DNA of 64,000 nt, taken from Sulfidibacter corallicola (lineage in GTDB: Bacteria; Acidobacteriota; Holophagae; Acanthopleuribacterales; Acanthopleuribacteraceae). The stretch lies in contig NZ_CP071793.1 of assembly GCF_017498545.1 (NCBI RefSeq), positions 2,666,001 to 2,730,000 of the forward strand, written 5' to 3'. Shown one piece after another: positions 47,601-60,300 of the stretch. The notes beneath the pieces are model-generated. The model had not been told where the DNA came from. It did not search any database and saw only the letters and a program-made list of their open reading frames with translations. The position numbers were made by a program, and so were the translations under genes. Every line of letters starts with the position of its first letter. Position 1 is the stretch's first letter.

Positions 47601-48061
47601 CGCAAGTCCACCTGGCGCCGAGGCCAGGTCATGTGTTCCGCTACAAGTTGGACCAGAGCACCGCCGCGCAAGGCAAAGGTCGTACGCAACACATCGTGGC
47701 GGGCGACGAGGGCGTCGAGCGCCAACCAGAGCGCGTCCACGTCAAGCGGCCCCTCCAATTCCAAGGACAGCGGCAGGTTGTAGGCCGGTGAATCGGGATT
47801 GACCCGACCATGGAACCACAGGCGCTCCTGGGCGAACGAGGCTGGTGCCGGGTTCGGGCCGTCCCAGGAGGGAATGGTGGTTTCTTCGAGGGTTTGGCCT
47901 CGCTCGAGAAAGGCAATCAGGGCTTCGCGATGTTGGCTCAGTCGGGTGCGTAGCTCCTGAGTGACGGCTTCTCGCGGGGCGTCGCAGCGCAGCCGTCCCT
48001 CGTCCACGTAGAGGCGGATGCCTTCGGTTCTCAGTTGGGTCAGAAGTTCTTGTACGCTCAT
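44678..48061 (-). CDS. NRPS gene 2, single module C-A-T (1127 aa)
   Basis: The open frame extends to 48121, but the ATG at 48061 overlaps the gene 1 stop as ATGA and begins a TubC-type docking domain (MSVQELL..., about residues 1-50). It is therefore the likely start. The single module adds residue 3. The condensation domain has HHALADG (His about 204), the A-domain core Asp is near 727, and the carrier motif is IGGNS (Ser about 1063). The specificity code D-L-F-N-V-A-C-T-Y-(K) is a variant of the alanine code found in genes 3 and 4, so alanine or a similar small residue is likely. The C-terminal tail is acidic and ends MEEGIL, a candidate docking peptide for gene 3. Confidence 0.95.
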   Translation of the reverse strand: MSVQELLTQLRTEGIRLYVDEGRLRCDAPREAVTQELRTRLSQHREALIAFLERGQTLEETTIPSWDGPNPAPASFAQERLWFHGRVNPDSPAYNLPLSLELEGPLDVDALWLALDALVARHDVLRTTFALRGGALVQLVAEHMTWPRRQVDLRSETEQYRNNHREQLLRDACHQPFDLSRGALARALLVRETDRRAALLLVLHHALADGPSLAILARELLDHYRRTVAPADEAAPPVPTLRYADFAAWQRGRMSGARLDRELDWWTDRLEGAPPALALPYDHARPERPTHEGDRVRLTLDPETSAAVRAACRAADTTPFAWFLTVYAMFLARVSGQTDLTVGLPIANRFHPELEGAVGLFVNTLVARLRLTGNPRFSSALEDVKAWIRDAFDHAETPFDHLVARLSERGRRHADPHRGPLFQVGFALETSDVRDIDAGPLHARLVTPPLRVAKTDLDLSVICSGDDFELALDYDVARFKRETVRGFVERLRHLITVWARRPELCLAAEETLTEGERILLRQLNDTDAPVDERHTPAERVARWAARTPNAIAIQWEHQSTTYGELERRVAGLANALVARGVRPETRVAVCLPRTPDLIVALLAVQRAGAAYVPLDPAYPTERLIFCLHDSGAALLLADAASKALVADWDGEVLDPSVEGTEASQEVAAQRPDLDNLAHVLYTSGSTGRPKGVAIGLRAVLALLDWAERAFPAEQRRHVLAATSVCFDLSVFEIFLPLTTGATVVLVRDALGLAECRAPVTLINTVPSAMATLLMTGALPSTLRAVVMAGEPIPHETLAGLRGNAGLERVANCYGPSEDTTYSTFAWLDLEDPRPAPIGRPIDCTRVHLLDPAGHPVPPGAGGELCLAGSGLARGYLDRPGLTAERFVPDPFATEPGARLYRTGDLARLRNDGQLAFLGRLDHQVKLRGFRIELGEIEARLRELPGVADVAVHVHREAGEPLLAAWLVAEPGQDPDLGELRRAMRRQVPDFMVPSWWGWLETLPRTPNGKLDRARLPLPGAETERECEPPTTESQRILADLWAEVLGHRRFDIRDAFFQIGGNSLTLTRLAARLAETHGIEPPLEVLFRYDTLADQAAWLDHALPDRVTVPVGGPDDDPDQDMEEGIL

Positions 48062-51000
48062 ATCTCGAAATCCACCCTTGCTTCGTTCGCGGGTTCGCCG
48101 ACCAGTGCGGTGGCCGCCCAATCCAGGTTGTCCAGGTACTCGGCCATGGCGGCCGGGCTATCGGCTTCGAACAACGCGCTCAGCGGCAGCGGGCGACCGG
48201 TAAGGGCCCGCAAACGCAGCACGAGGCGCGTCGCAGAGAGAGAATGGCCGCCGAGTTCGAAGAAACCGCCGTCGCGACCAACGCGCGCCAATCCCAGGAT
48301 TTCGGCCCAGAGGTCGGCCAACTGTTGTTCGCGTTCGGTACGCGGCTCCAGGAAGGGGCGGCGCAGCTCGCGGCCAAGCACGGCGCCCTCCGTCAGTCGG
48401 CGACGGTCTACCTTTCCGGACGGCGTCTTGGGCAGCTCCTCGATGACCGCAAACCGGCTGGGCATCATCCAGGCTGGCAGGCGCTCGGCGAGCAGGTCGC
48501 GCAACGGTTCCAGATCGAGATCGACATCGACGGCCGGGACCAGGTAGGCCAAGAGGAATCGCTCGCCGGTATCGTCGCGGCGGGGAACCACGACCGCATG
48601 AGCGACATCTCGATGGGATTCCAGCAGGCATTCGATCTCGCCCGGCTCGATGCGGTAGCCACGCACCTTGACCTGGTGATCGGACCGACCGAGGAACTCG
48701 ATGGCCCCGTCCGGCAGCATGCGTACCCGATCGCCGCTGCGATAGAGGCGGGCGCCGTCGGTGGAGAAGGGGTCCGGTACGAAGGCCTGGGCGGTGGCGG
48801 CCGGCCGGTTCCAATAGCCGCGCGCGGGAAGCGGGCCGCCGATGTAGAGTTCTCCGGGCGTGCCGATGGGTACGGGCCGCATGTGGGTGTCGAGAACCCA
48901 CAGGCGGGCGTTGCTGATGGGTCGTCCAATGGGCGGGAGGTCCGGCCAGGCGTCGTCCCCCGGATGCCAGGCACTGGCTACGTGGGTTTCCGAGGGTCCG
49001 TATTGGTTGACCAACCGGCAGAGGCGCAGGCGGGTCAGCAGCGTCGCAATCGCCGGCGTGAAGCGGAGTTGCTCACCCGCAGTGATGATTTCGCGCAGGT
49101 CTTCCGGTAGCGGCTGATCCTCGTCGGAGAGTACCTGGGCCAAATGGTTGAGCGCCACGAACGGCAGGAAGAGGCGCTGGACCGAATGCTCGCGCAGGAG
49201 CTTCACCAGTTGAAGGCCATCCCCTCGAACCGATTCCGGCGCGACGATCAGTGGATCGCCACCGGCGAAGGCGGTGAACATCTCCTGATGGTGGACATCG
49301 AAACTTAGCGAGGCGAACCACAGCGTGGGCGCGGCCGGTGCACAGGCCGTGGCGCGCCGTTGGCAGGCCACCAGGTTGGCCAGCACGCGGTGCGGCATGG
49401 CGACCCCCTTGGGTGTCCCGGTCGAACCGGAAGTGTAGATCAAGTAGGCGAGATGGGACCCGCAGAGATCGGGCCTCGGGGCTTGAGCGGGTTGATGCAC
49501 CAAACCCGATCGCGCTTGGTCAAGGTCCAGCAGCGGCACCCCGCCCGCGATCGAGGCGAGGGTGTCGGCCCAACCCGAACCCTTGGTCAGAATCAACCGA
49601 AGCGAGGCGTCTTCAATCATGGCCCGCAGGCGCTCGAGCGGGTAGCCGGGGTCGAGCGGCACATAGGCTGCCCCGGATTTGAGCACCGCCAGCACGGCGA
49701 CGACGGTCTCCACGGAGCGATCGAGGCAAATGCCCACCCGGCGTTCAGGGCCGGCACCGCGTTCGATCAGGGCATGGGCCAGTTGGTTGGCTCGGATCTC
49801 CAGCTCGGCGAAGGTAAGCCGGGTTTTCTGCACGCCCTGACCGTCGATGACGGCGATGGCGTTGGGGTACTGGGCCGCGCTGTGCTCGAAAAAGTGATGG
49901 ACCAGCTCGTAGCGCATGGGACGCTGGGTCGGCTGGACCGCCGCGATGCGTTCGTCTTCGATTTCCGGAAGCAAATGCGCCCGGCGATGGGGTGCATCGG
50001 GCTCGTCCGCCAGCAAGGCAAGCGCCCGGAGGTGCATCGCAGCGTAGGTCTCGATGCGATCTGCGGGGATTCGCTCGCGCTGATACTGGAGCGTGAAGGT
50101 CAATGCGTCGTCCCAGGGATTGCGTTCGAATTCCACCAGCAACGGGAAGTGGGTGAAGCCGTGGAAGCGCAAATCGGACAGGTTCTCGAAGGACCCGGTC
50201 AATCCGTGAAAGTGGATGTAGTTGAACACGCTTTCGAACAGGGCCGGCCCGCCGAGTTCGCGCTGCAGGCGTGCCAATGGATAGTCGCGGTGAGGTTGGC
50301 AGGCGGCCTCGTGCGCCGAAACCTGGCCGACCAGTTCGCGCCAGCTCTGGTTCGTGGGCGCCTCGGCCCGGGACCAGTCCTGGGGCACGGTGTTGACCAG
50401 CAAGCCCACCTCGTGATCTTCCCGACGGGTGGGCACGATCAGCCCGCAGATGGGGTGTTCGCTGTTGCAGATGTCGGCAAGGACGCGCAAATGCACGGCC
50501 AGGAGCAGGGACTTGAGCGGCACCGCCCACTGGCGAGCACGTTCGATCAGGGTGCGGCTCAGGGTTGCGTCCAACACCTGGGTTCGCTCCATCGGGCCCC
50601 GTTCGGCCAGCGCATAACCCGCAGCGGGACTGGGGCCCGGCAGCGCGATCGGCGCCAGAGCGGCATACCGCGCCCGCCAAAATGCCGCCGTTTCGGGTCG
50701 GGCGGCAGCGCGTCGCTCAGCCTCGACCGGCGCCGTGAGATGCCCCGTCCGGCCCTCCCCTGCCCGCTCGGTGCGAAGCTCGGGTTGGGTCTCCTCGGCA
50801 GTGCGATACCGCGCCATCAGGTCCTTGAGCAGTTCAGTGACGCTCCACCCATCCAGAATCGCGTGATGGAAACTAATCAGAAGTTGGAAGGCATCGTCGC
50901 CGAGCCGAAGGAAGGCGACGCGTACCAGCGCATGATCGGCAAGATCGGGACGATCCGATCCCAATACCGATCCACCATCCAAACGGAAGGGTCTGGCGAC

Positions 51001-51390
51001 TTCGGCCGCCACCCTTTCGTCGATCTGCAGCCGTTGCCGCTCCGGTGCCTCACGGGTGAGATCGGAGAAATCGGGTTCCACAAGGCGCTGACGTGCCACG
51101 AGTTGTAACGCCTCATCGAAGCCCGTCAGAGCAAAGCAGGTCCGTAGAATCGGTTGGTGGCCGTTCAACTCGTCCCAAGCACGGGTCATCGCCGTTTCGT
51201 CCAAGGGCTCGTCGACGCGGAAGCTAAGCACATCGTGGTATATGGCGTTCTCTGCCGCCAATTCGGCGTGGTAGACGATGCCTGCCTGTCCCTCGCCGAG
51301 GGGAACGGCATCGATCACCAACGCATCGAAGGGTTCCAGACGCGCGCGGTCCTCGCGGGACACCAGCTCGAAGGGAGTTCGGGCCTGCTC
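48058..51390 (-). other. Module 2: special C-A-T, Pro-like
   Basis: The C domain is of the special subtype: an F-x-LVSREDR lead, YHAEL, HHAILDG and an FNYIHFH motif. The code D-V-Q-F-I-A-Q-V-A-(K), together with FLPF and ITAGEQL context, is proline-like with Gln instead of His, as in module 15. The carrier is LGGHS (about 4398). The protein ends VDFEI, a possible docking peptide for gene 2. Confidence 0.65.
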
Positions 51391-54300
51391 GGGAACCGTT
51401 TCTGCAGAGGTGGCGTTTCGATCGCGTTGGCGCAACGCGCCACACAGTTCGGCAATCGTTGGATGGGTCAACAGGTCGCGAACCGTCACGGCCAAGTCCA
51501 TCTCACGCAGACGGTTGGCCAACTGGAGCGCGAGCATGGAGTCGCCGCCAAGACTGTAGAAATGGTCGTCTGGACCGACGCGCTCCAGGCCGAGAACGTC
51601 GCACCAGGCCGCACCGATCCGGCGAACCAGGGGATCCGAGTCGTCGCGGTCGGCGGGTGTCGCCACCGCTGGGTGGTCCGGTACGACCGCGACCGATTTC
51701 TCCAGGACCAAACTCGCGGTGTCGACCTTGCCGTTGAGGGTCATCGGCAGGGTTTCGACCGTCGTGAACCGGGTGGGAATCATGTAATTCGGAAGCTGCT
51801 GGCTCAGGAAACGGCGCAGGCCCTCCTCTTGGAACGCCACGCCCGCTTCGCCCACCAGCCAGGAAGCCAGCAGGGGCCGCCCATCCGGGTGGCGGCGCAG
51901 GTCGACCGCGGCGGCCTTGATCGCCGGGTGCCTCATCAGCGCGGTTTCGATTTCCCCCAGCTCCACCCGGAATCCGCGTAGCTGAACCTGTTGGTCGACG
52001 CGGCCGAGGAACTCGAGATCGCCGTCCTCGGTGCGGCGCACCAGGTCACCGGTACGGTAAAGCCGCGCGCCGGGCCGATCGGCGGACGGGTCGGGCACGA
52101 AGCGCGCCGCGGTCAGGGCCGGTTGCCCGAAATAGCCGCGCGCCACGCCATTGCCGCCCACATAGCATTCGCCGGGAACGCCGGGTGGCAGCGGCTCGAG
52201 CCGGTCGTCGAGGACATGCACGGCATTGTTCGCCATGGCCGTCCCCAAAAGGATGCGGTCAATCCCCGTGTCGCCCGCCTCGATCAGCCGCCAGGTGGCG
52301 TTGACACAGTTCTCGGTCGCGCCGTAGATGTTGCGAACCACGGTGTGCGGGTAGCGCGCGAACCAGCCCTTCAAAACGGCATGGCTTAACGCTTCGCCCC
52401 CGAACACGAGGGTGTGTACGCCGTTGAGGCGTCCCGGATCGGCGGCGTCGGCGGCATCCAAGGCGGTGAAGGCGGTCGGCGTTTGGCACAATACGTTGAC
52501 GCGTTCCCGCTCCAGCAGAGCCACCAGTTCCTCGGGGGTCCGGCTCACCAGATAGGGCACCATCACGACCCGGCCCCCAAAGAGCAACGGCGCGAACAGC
52601 TCCAAGACGGAGAAGTCGAAAGCCAGAGAATGGAAGCAGGCCCAGGTCTCACCGGCACCGAAGCCCCACTCCTCGCGGCATTGGAGGAAGTAGCGAACCG
52701 CCGTGGCGTGGCTCATGGCGACGCCCTTGGGTCGCCCGGTCGAACCGGAAGTGTGGATGATGTAGGCCAGGTGATCGCCGTCGATGTGGCGATCGAGATT
52801 GGCACATTCGGTCGCGGGTACCTCGTCACACCCCTGGTCGAGGATGATGCGCAAGTCCCCATGACGGTCGCTCAAGCGCTCCGCCAGCGCGGGTTCCGCC
52901 ACCAGGACGCACGGACCCAAACCGTCCAGAACCTGGTCGATGCGGGCGGGCGCGTTGGTGGAGTCGAGCGGGACATAGGCCGCACCGGACTTGAGCACCG
53001 CCAGAATGGCGACCACCGCCGCCAGGCCCCGCTCATGGTAAATCGGTACGTTGTCACCCACGGCCACACCGGCCTCGACGAGACGGCGCGCCAATCGATT
53101 GGCCGCGTTGTTGAGCGCGGCACAGGTCAACTGATGGGTCCCATCGGAAAGGGCCGGCGCATCCGGGTGGGATCGCACCGTGGCCTCGAACAGGGTGACC
53201 AGGTTGGTGGCGGGCGGCAGCGCGGCGGATGTGGCGACACACCGGGCGGTGCGCTCTTCGGGTGTCAGCAGCGGCAGGTCCAGGACCGGACGAGCCGGGT
53301 CACGGGTCAAGCCATCCAGAAGGAGGAGGTACAGCCGCGCGAAGCGATGGATCAATACTTTATTATATATAGAAGCATATTCGAATTTGAGGTGGAGGTC
53401 GTGGCCGTCGTCCAACACGTCCAGGTGCAAATCGACCTTGGCGTGCGCCATCGGCAGGTCGAGCAAGGCAACATCCAGGCCCTCGAACTCGGGCAAGCCG
53501 TCGATGCGGTCCAAGTTGAACGTCAAGTTGAGCAGGCCGCCGAAGCCGGCGGGCACCTTGGCGCCCAGAGCCTCGGCCACCTGCGCGAAAGGCGCGCGCT
53601 CGTGGCTGAACGCGGCTAACAGATCGGAACGTACCTGAGCCAGCAAGTCCCTACCACTGAGCCCGGACGCGACATGTACGGCGATCGGCAGCAGATGTGC
53701 GTGGTAACCGACCGCACGGCGAGTGCCGGCGTGGCGGCGGCCGGAAACCGGAACGCCAAGGGTCGCACGCCGGCTGTTGGACAGGCGAAGCGCCCAAAGG
53801 CCATAGGCGGCGAACAACACCATGAACTCGGTGCATTTGGCACTGGCGGCCAGTTGGCGAACCCGTGCGCGGATTTCGGCGGGCACGGTCAGCGTATGAC
53901 GCCCGCCTCGGTAACTGAAGCGGGTCCCGCGCGGGCGGTCCGGCGGCAGCGCGACCAGTGGGAATCCATCAGGGAATCGGGACCGCCACCAGGCCAGATC
54001 CTCTTGCCAAGCCTCGGAATGACGGTAGGTGTCAAAAGCTTCGATGTAGGTTCGCAGGGGCTCGGCCGGAGCGAGATCGGCCGGACGACCACCGCGTTCG
54101 GCGTTGTAGAGCACGCCGAGTTCCTGGAGCAAAAAGATCAGACTCAACCCGTCGACGACGATGTGGTGAAACAGCAGCAAGAGCCGATGCCGGTTTGTTC
54201 CCTGGCTGACGAGGTGAAAGCGGAATAGGGCCGGTCCGTCGAGGTTCAATGGCTGGGCAGCCAGCTCGTCGATCAGGCCGGTCGCTTCGCTCTCGAATTC

Positions 54301-57300
54301 GAGCCGATGATGGTCGAGCCTCACCGGTACGCTCTTCGATACCACCTGCTCGGCACCGTCGCTGGTGAAGTGCGTGCGCAGGGCATCGTGGCGCGCGACC
54401 AGCCGCATCAGGGCCCGCTCCAGGGCGAGCGGATCGAGATCGCCCGTGAACGTCAGGCCCAAACGCTCGACGTAGGCTGCGTCTGCGTCGGGTTCCATCT
54501 GAGCGAGGGCGAACAATTGACGCTGCGCCTCGCTTACGGGCAGGCACTGCTCTTCTGCGTCGCGGACATCGATTTCCGCACGCCGCTCCGCTTTGGGAAA
54601 AAATCCGCCTCGGCGCATCGCGTGGGCGGCACGGCGAATCGCGTCAAGGAGCCGCGAAAGATCCTCATCGTCGTGAGCGGTGGAGAGGAAGCAGTTGCGG
54701 ACGTTGCGGACGTAGACGCCCTCGAGCATCAAGTGGTAGAAGAAAAGTTCCGGATCGGTACCCGCCAAGGGTTTGAAACGGAACAGAGACCCGAAGTTGA
54801 CGAGCTCCAACGGGAAACCTTCGTGGTCGAAGAAACGGTTGACCTCGGCCACGAAACGATCGGTACGCGCCCCGAGTTCCTGCTGAAGTTGGGGTCCGGC
54901 CTCTTCCAGGTGGATCAACACGGCGCGGGCCGCCGCCATGGTCATGGCCTGCATTTGGTAGGTCCCGGCCATGAACGTGGTTTCGACGCGCGGGTAGCTG
55001 CCGTCGCCGAAGCACCATTGACCGCCGTCGATGCCGTCCATCAGGCGGGCGCAGCCGGCCACGGCCCCAATGGCCATGCCGCCGCCCAGCGCTTTGCCGT
55101 AGGTAGCCAGATCGGCTCGGATGCCCCAGAGCCCCTGACAGCCGGCTGGGTGGACGCGGAACCCGGTGATCATCTCGTCGAGGATCAAAGGTACGTCGCG
55201 GGATTCGGTCAGCCGTCGCAATTCCCGCACGAAGGCGGCAGGTTGGAGATCGGGTCGGGCGCTTTGCACCGGCTCCACCAGAACCGCAGCCAGGCTGTCG
55301 GCCTGTGCGGCGATGACCTCCAGCGCCGAAGCGTCGCCGTAGGGAAGGACCAGGGTGTCGCCGACGACCGACGGCGGGATGCCGGGCGCCACCGGCTTGA
55401 TGCTGACTTCACCTTCCAACTCGGCGCGGCGGGCCAAGACGGCGTCGCCATGACCGTGGTAGGCATGTTCGAACATGACGATGCGCTGGCGTCCGCGGGC
55501 GCTGCGGGCCAGGCGGATGGCGGCCATGACGGCCTCGGTGCCGGAGGACGTGAAGGCGACGCGTTCCATGCCGGTCAACCGGCAGAACCGCTCGGCGACC
55601 TCGCCCGCCAGGCGGGAGCGCAACCCCAGTTGCGAGCCGCGCGCCAGTTCAGCGGCGATGGCGCTCTGAACCACTTCGGGATCGTGACCCAGCAGATTCA
55701 CACCAAAACCCATGGTGATGTCCAGGTAACGGTTGCCGTCGATGTCGACAACTTCGGCACCGCGGGCCTCGGCGACCTCGATCTCGTACAGCATTTCTTT
55801 GGTGGAAAAACGGAAGCCCAAGTAGGCTCGGTAGTCGGCCAGGTTGGGTCGGTTGTGCTGGGCACGCCGCTTGGACTCGGCCGTGCGCTCGGTATAGGTG
55901 CGAACCAACTCGTCGAGATGGGCTTTTTGCACCGTATCCAGACCGGCTGACCGGGAACGCCCCAGTTCGGCGCCGGTCTTGCGGGCCTGTAGGTGGTTCC
56001 CACGCGGCACGGCCTGAACTCGAACCGGGGACGAAACCGAGGTCGGTTCCTCTGCGGGAGCTGTTGCACTGCGCGCTTGCGGTTGAGCCGAGTTGCGCGA
56101 AACCGGAGCCGCGGCGGCCGTCGCAGGCATTTTGTGCGCGGCCGCGGCTCCGACCGGCAAGGGTGCGGGCGCAGGAGCCGCGTTCATGTGCGCGGTAGGT
56201 GTGCCGACCCCGGCGAGGGCGGCCATCAACTGGTGGTGTTGGGCCATGACGCGCTCGTGGCTCGTCAGGATTTGGGCGAGTGCCGAAGGCTGCACTTCGG
56301 CAGCGCTGAATCCGGCCGCAATGCCGGACCCTGAATCGGAGGCCGCCATCGACGGAAGCGGTTCGTCGTCGGAATCCGGCGCCGCTGCCATGCACTCGGC
56401 CACGTGGACGGCCAACGCGCGCGGGGTGGCCAACGCTTCGAACAGATCGTGCACGCGGATACGAGCCCCGAAGTGGCGTTCGATGAGTGCAATGAAATCC
56501 ACCAGTACCAGCGAATCGGCACCCATTTCGAGAAAGGGCTGATCGGGTTCTACGTCCTCGGCGGCAATTTTCAACAGAGGTGCGATCATCTCGCGCAAAC
56601 GGACCAGCACGGTTTCGGAGCTGGGCGCGCTTCGGGTCGCGGTAACCGCGCCGGCGACGGGTGCGGTGCTCGTCGCTTGGGGGTCGGGCTGGGTCATGGC
56701 ATCCTCCCGGTACGTGGGCGCTCGATGGGCATTGGGTCGGTACCAGTGGGGTGACCGTTCGATGGGATGGTGGGGCAGGGCGATCCGCTGGTTGCGAATG
56801 CGATCCCCGTGGAAGGCTCGCCAGTCGATGGGCAGACCGCGCGTCCATAATTCGGAAAGGGCGCGCAGCAACATGTCCCAGTCGTGTTCACCTCGCTTGA
56901 GGCAGCCGAACACTTGGGCCCCCGCCGGCAGGATATCGGCAGCGAGCCCTCGCAGCACCTGGCCGGGTCCGATTTCGAGGAAGTGGGTGAATCCGTCGCG
57001 GGACATCGCGGTCAAGGCCTGTTCGAAACGAACCGGCTCGCGCAGGTGGCGTTTCCAGTAGGTCGCGTCCGGCGCGGCGCGCAGCAGGTCGCCGGTGAGA
57101 CAGGAGTAGTAGTCGGTTTGCGGTGGATGCACCGCAATACGTGCGGCGGCCTGAGCGAAGGGTTCCCAAATCCGCTCGATGGCGTTTGAATGCAGCGCCT
57201 GATCGACCTTCAATCTGCGATGACGCTTGCCCGCGCGGTCCAGACGCTCGGCCAAAACCGCCAGCTCCGGTTCGCCGCCGCTGAGCACCACGTGATGGGG

Positions 57301-60300
57301 CCCGTTGAACGCGGCCGGCTCCAGTGCCAGATCGGCGCTCAAACGGGAAACCGTGTCCCGCTCGGCGAACACGGACATCATGCCACCGCTGCCGCTGAGT
57401 TTCTGAACCCAGCGGGCCCGCTCGGCAACCAGGAACACGGCATCCTCGAGCGAGAGCGCACCGGCCACGTACGCCGCAGCGAACTCGCCGGCACTGTGCC
57501 CCACGACGGCTTCGGCACGCAGCCCCCAATGGGCCAACAACTCGGCCAGGGCGACCTCGACGGCGAACAGCCCAGGTTGGGTGAAGCGCGCCTCGTGTAA
57601 CGGCTGATCCTCATCAACGGCGAAGAAGCGGTCCAACAGCGATGCGCCCAAATGCTCCGCGAACATCTGATCGATCCGCTGAAGGGTTTGGCGGAAAAAG
57701 GGTTCGGTGTCGAACAGTACCCGCGCCATCTGGGCGTATTGCGCACCAGAACCGGTGAACATGAAGGCGAGTCGCGGTCGTTCCAGCGGCTTGCGACGGC
57801 CAGACACACAAGCGGCATCGGGCGCGTCATCGAGGTATTCAGCCAGCACTTGGGCAGCGGCGGCCCCATCGGCAGCGGGCACTGCAAGGCGATGGTCGAA
57901 GGGGGTGCGGCGGGTTGCGGCGGCCGCACAAAGCGACTCCCAACCAACCGTGTCGGGCTCCAGGAGCAGGTGGCGATAGCGGTCCGCAAGTCGCCGCAGC
58001 GCGGTTTCGCTTTTGGCGGAAATCAACAACAGCCCGCGCCCTCTCTCAGGCGGCGGCTCGGTGTCGGCCGGCACCGCATCGGCCTCAGCCAGAATCAGGT
58101 GGGCGTTGGTACCGCCCAAGCCGAAGGAGCTGACACCGGCCAATCGCCTACCTTCGATCGGCGACCATTCGGTCGTGCGATCGGGGATTCGAAAAGCGTC
58201 GGGCATGGAAATGCGGGGATTGAGGTTGCGGAAATGGAGATGGGCGGGAATCTTTCGATGGCGCAAGGCCAGCAGGGTCTTGATCAGGCCGGCCATGCCG
58301 GCGGCAGCCTCCAGGTGACCCACATTGGTCTTGACCGATCCCAGCATGCAGGGCGTCTCGGCGTTGCGACCCTCTTCCAGAACGGCACGCAGGGCGTGAC
58401 ATTCGATCGGGTCGCCGAGGGGCGTCCCGGTTCCGTGGGTCTCGAGATAGCCGATGTGGCGGGCCGACACGCCGGCGTCGGCCAGCGCGCGCCGAATCAC
58501 GCGCTCCTGAGCCTCGCCGTTCGGTGCGGTGATCCCGTTGCCGCGGCCGTCCTGATTGACGGCACCGCCAAGGATCTGGCCCTGAACCGGCAGACCGGCG
58601 ATGCGTGCGGCGCGCAACGGCAGCAACAGAATCACACCGCATCCCTCGCCGCGCACGTACCCGTTGGCTTCGGCATCGAAGGTGCGGCAGATCCCATCCG
58701 GGGACAACATGCGGCCCTCGGCCAGGCCGCGAGTGATCGTCAGATCGTGGTAGAGCTGGACGCCGCCTGCGATCGCAACGTCGCAATCGCCGTTGCGCAG
58801 GGCACGCACCGCCTGGTGTACCGCCACCAGCGACGAAGAACAAGCCGTATCGAGCGTCATGCTCGGGCCATTCAGATCGAACACGTAGGACAGCCGGTTG
58901 GCGGCCAGGGCGGGTTGCGTGCCCAATCCGCCCTGAACGTTGAAGACCACCCCGTCGCGGACCATCAGGCGCTCGTAATCGCGGCTGGACATACCCACGA
59001 ATACGCCGGTGACCTGCCCGGCCAAATCGGGGACAGTGAGTCCGGCATGCTCGATCGCCTCTTGGGTGACCTCGAGCAACAGGCGGTGTTGGGGATCCAA
59101 CAGCTCGGCCTCGGCGGCGGAGATCCCGAAAAAGGCGGCATCGAAGCCCTCGACCTCTGCGAGGAACCCACCATGCGGCACCTCCCTCCCCGGCTCACGA
59201 CGTCCTTCCGGTAAGGGCCCCACGCCACTGACGCCCGCTTCGAGCAGATGCCAAAAGGCGTCGATTCCATCGGCTCCCGGGAAACGGCAACCCATGCCGA
59301 CCACCGCGATCGGTTCGGCAAGGTCGCGGGTATGGGCGGCCTGGGCGGCCATGACCGTTTCGTCCGGCGATTCACGTTCAAGGAAAGCTGCCAACCGCAT
59401 CGGCGTGGGATGGTCGTATACGACGAGCGTATCCAGGGCGCGGCCCGTCAATTCCGACAAACGGGCGACCAGACGCGCGGCTTTCAACGAATTCATGCCC
59501 CAGGTGCCCAGGGGTTGTTCGGGATCGATGTGCTCGATCGACACTTCGAGCACCTCGGCCACGGCCTCGCACAGGGGACGCAGCCAACGCGGCTCCTGTC
59601 GATCGGCACCGGGCCGACTCAGATGCGGGGTTTGGGTCTCCGCGCTTTTCGCTGGGGCCCTTTCGGCCGCGATCGGCCGCGACCAACGCGCGATCTCGCT
59701 CAAGGTGTTTTCGGTAAAGGCGACACCGCAGGCACTGCGACGCACCTTCCCGCTGGATGTCTTGGGCAGGCTCGCCTGACGGATGAGCACGATGTGGTCC
59801 ACTTCCAACTCGTGGTCGCGGGCCAGAGCCTCTCGAATCGCGGCAAACAGGTCGTCCGCGTTCAAGGTGCCGCGCTCCAAGCGGCGCAACGCGGTCCGTT
59901 CCACTTCGGCGACGATCAGCAGGCGTTCCCCGACGCTTTCGTCGTCGAAGGCATCGAGCCCCGTGGCGGCACAACCGTCCGCACGCAAGGCTTCGTGGCA
60001 ATCGACCACGGTCGTCTCCAGATCCTGGGGGTACAGGTTGCGGCCGTGGTGGATGATCAAGTCCTTGTGGCGGCCGGTCACGTAGAGCAATCCGTCGCAT
60101 ACAAAACCCAGATCCCCGGTGCGCAGGTAGCGCGCTTCGGAGGTGCCGTCGAGCCGCCCACCAAATACCCGCTCCGTTTTCTCGGGATCTGCGAAATAAC
60201 CGCGAGCGACACTGGGGCCCCGCAGCCAAATCTCGCCGACTTCGCCCTGTTCTCGGGGTTTCAGGGTGACGGGGTCGACGATGTGCATCTCGGTGGTTGG

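Noticed and set aside
50000..51390. Dual condensation/epimerisation domain identity for the special C subtype
   Set aside because: The extra N-terminal HH(I/L)LxxxxGD motif of known dual domains is not visible, so I kept this as a hypothesis only and did not annotate it.
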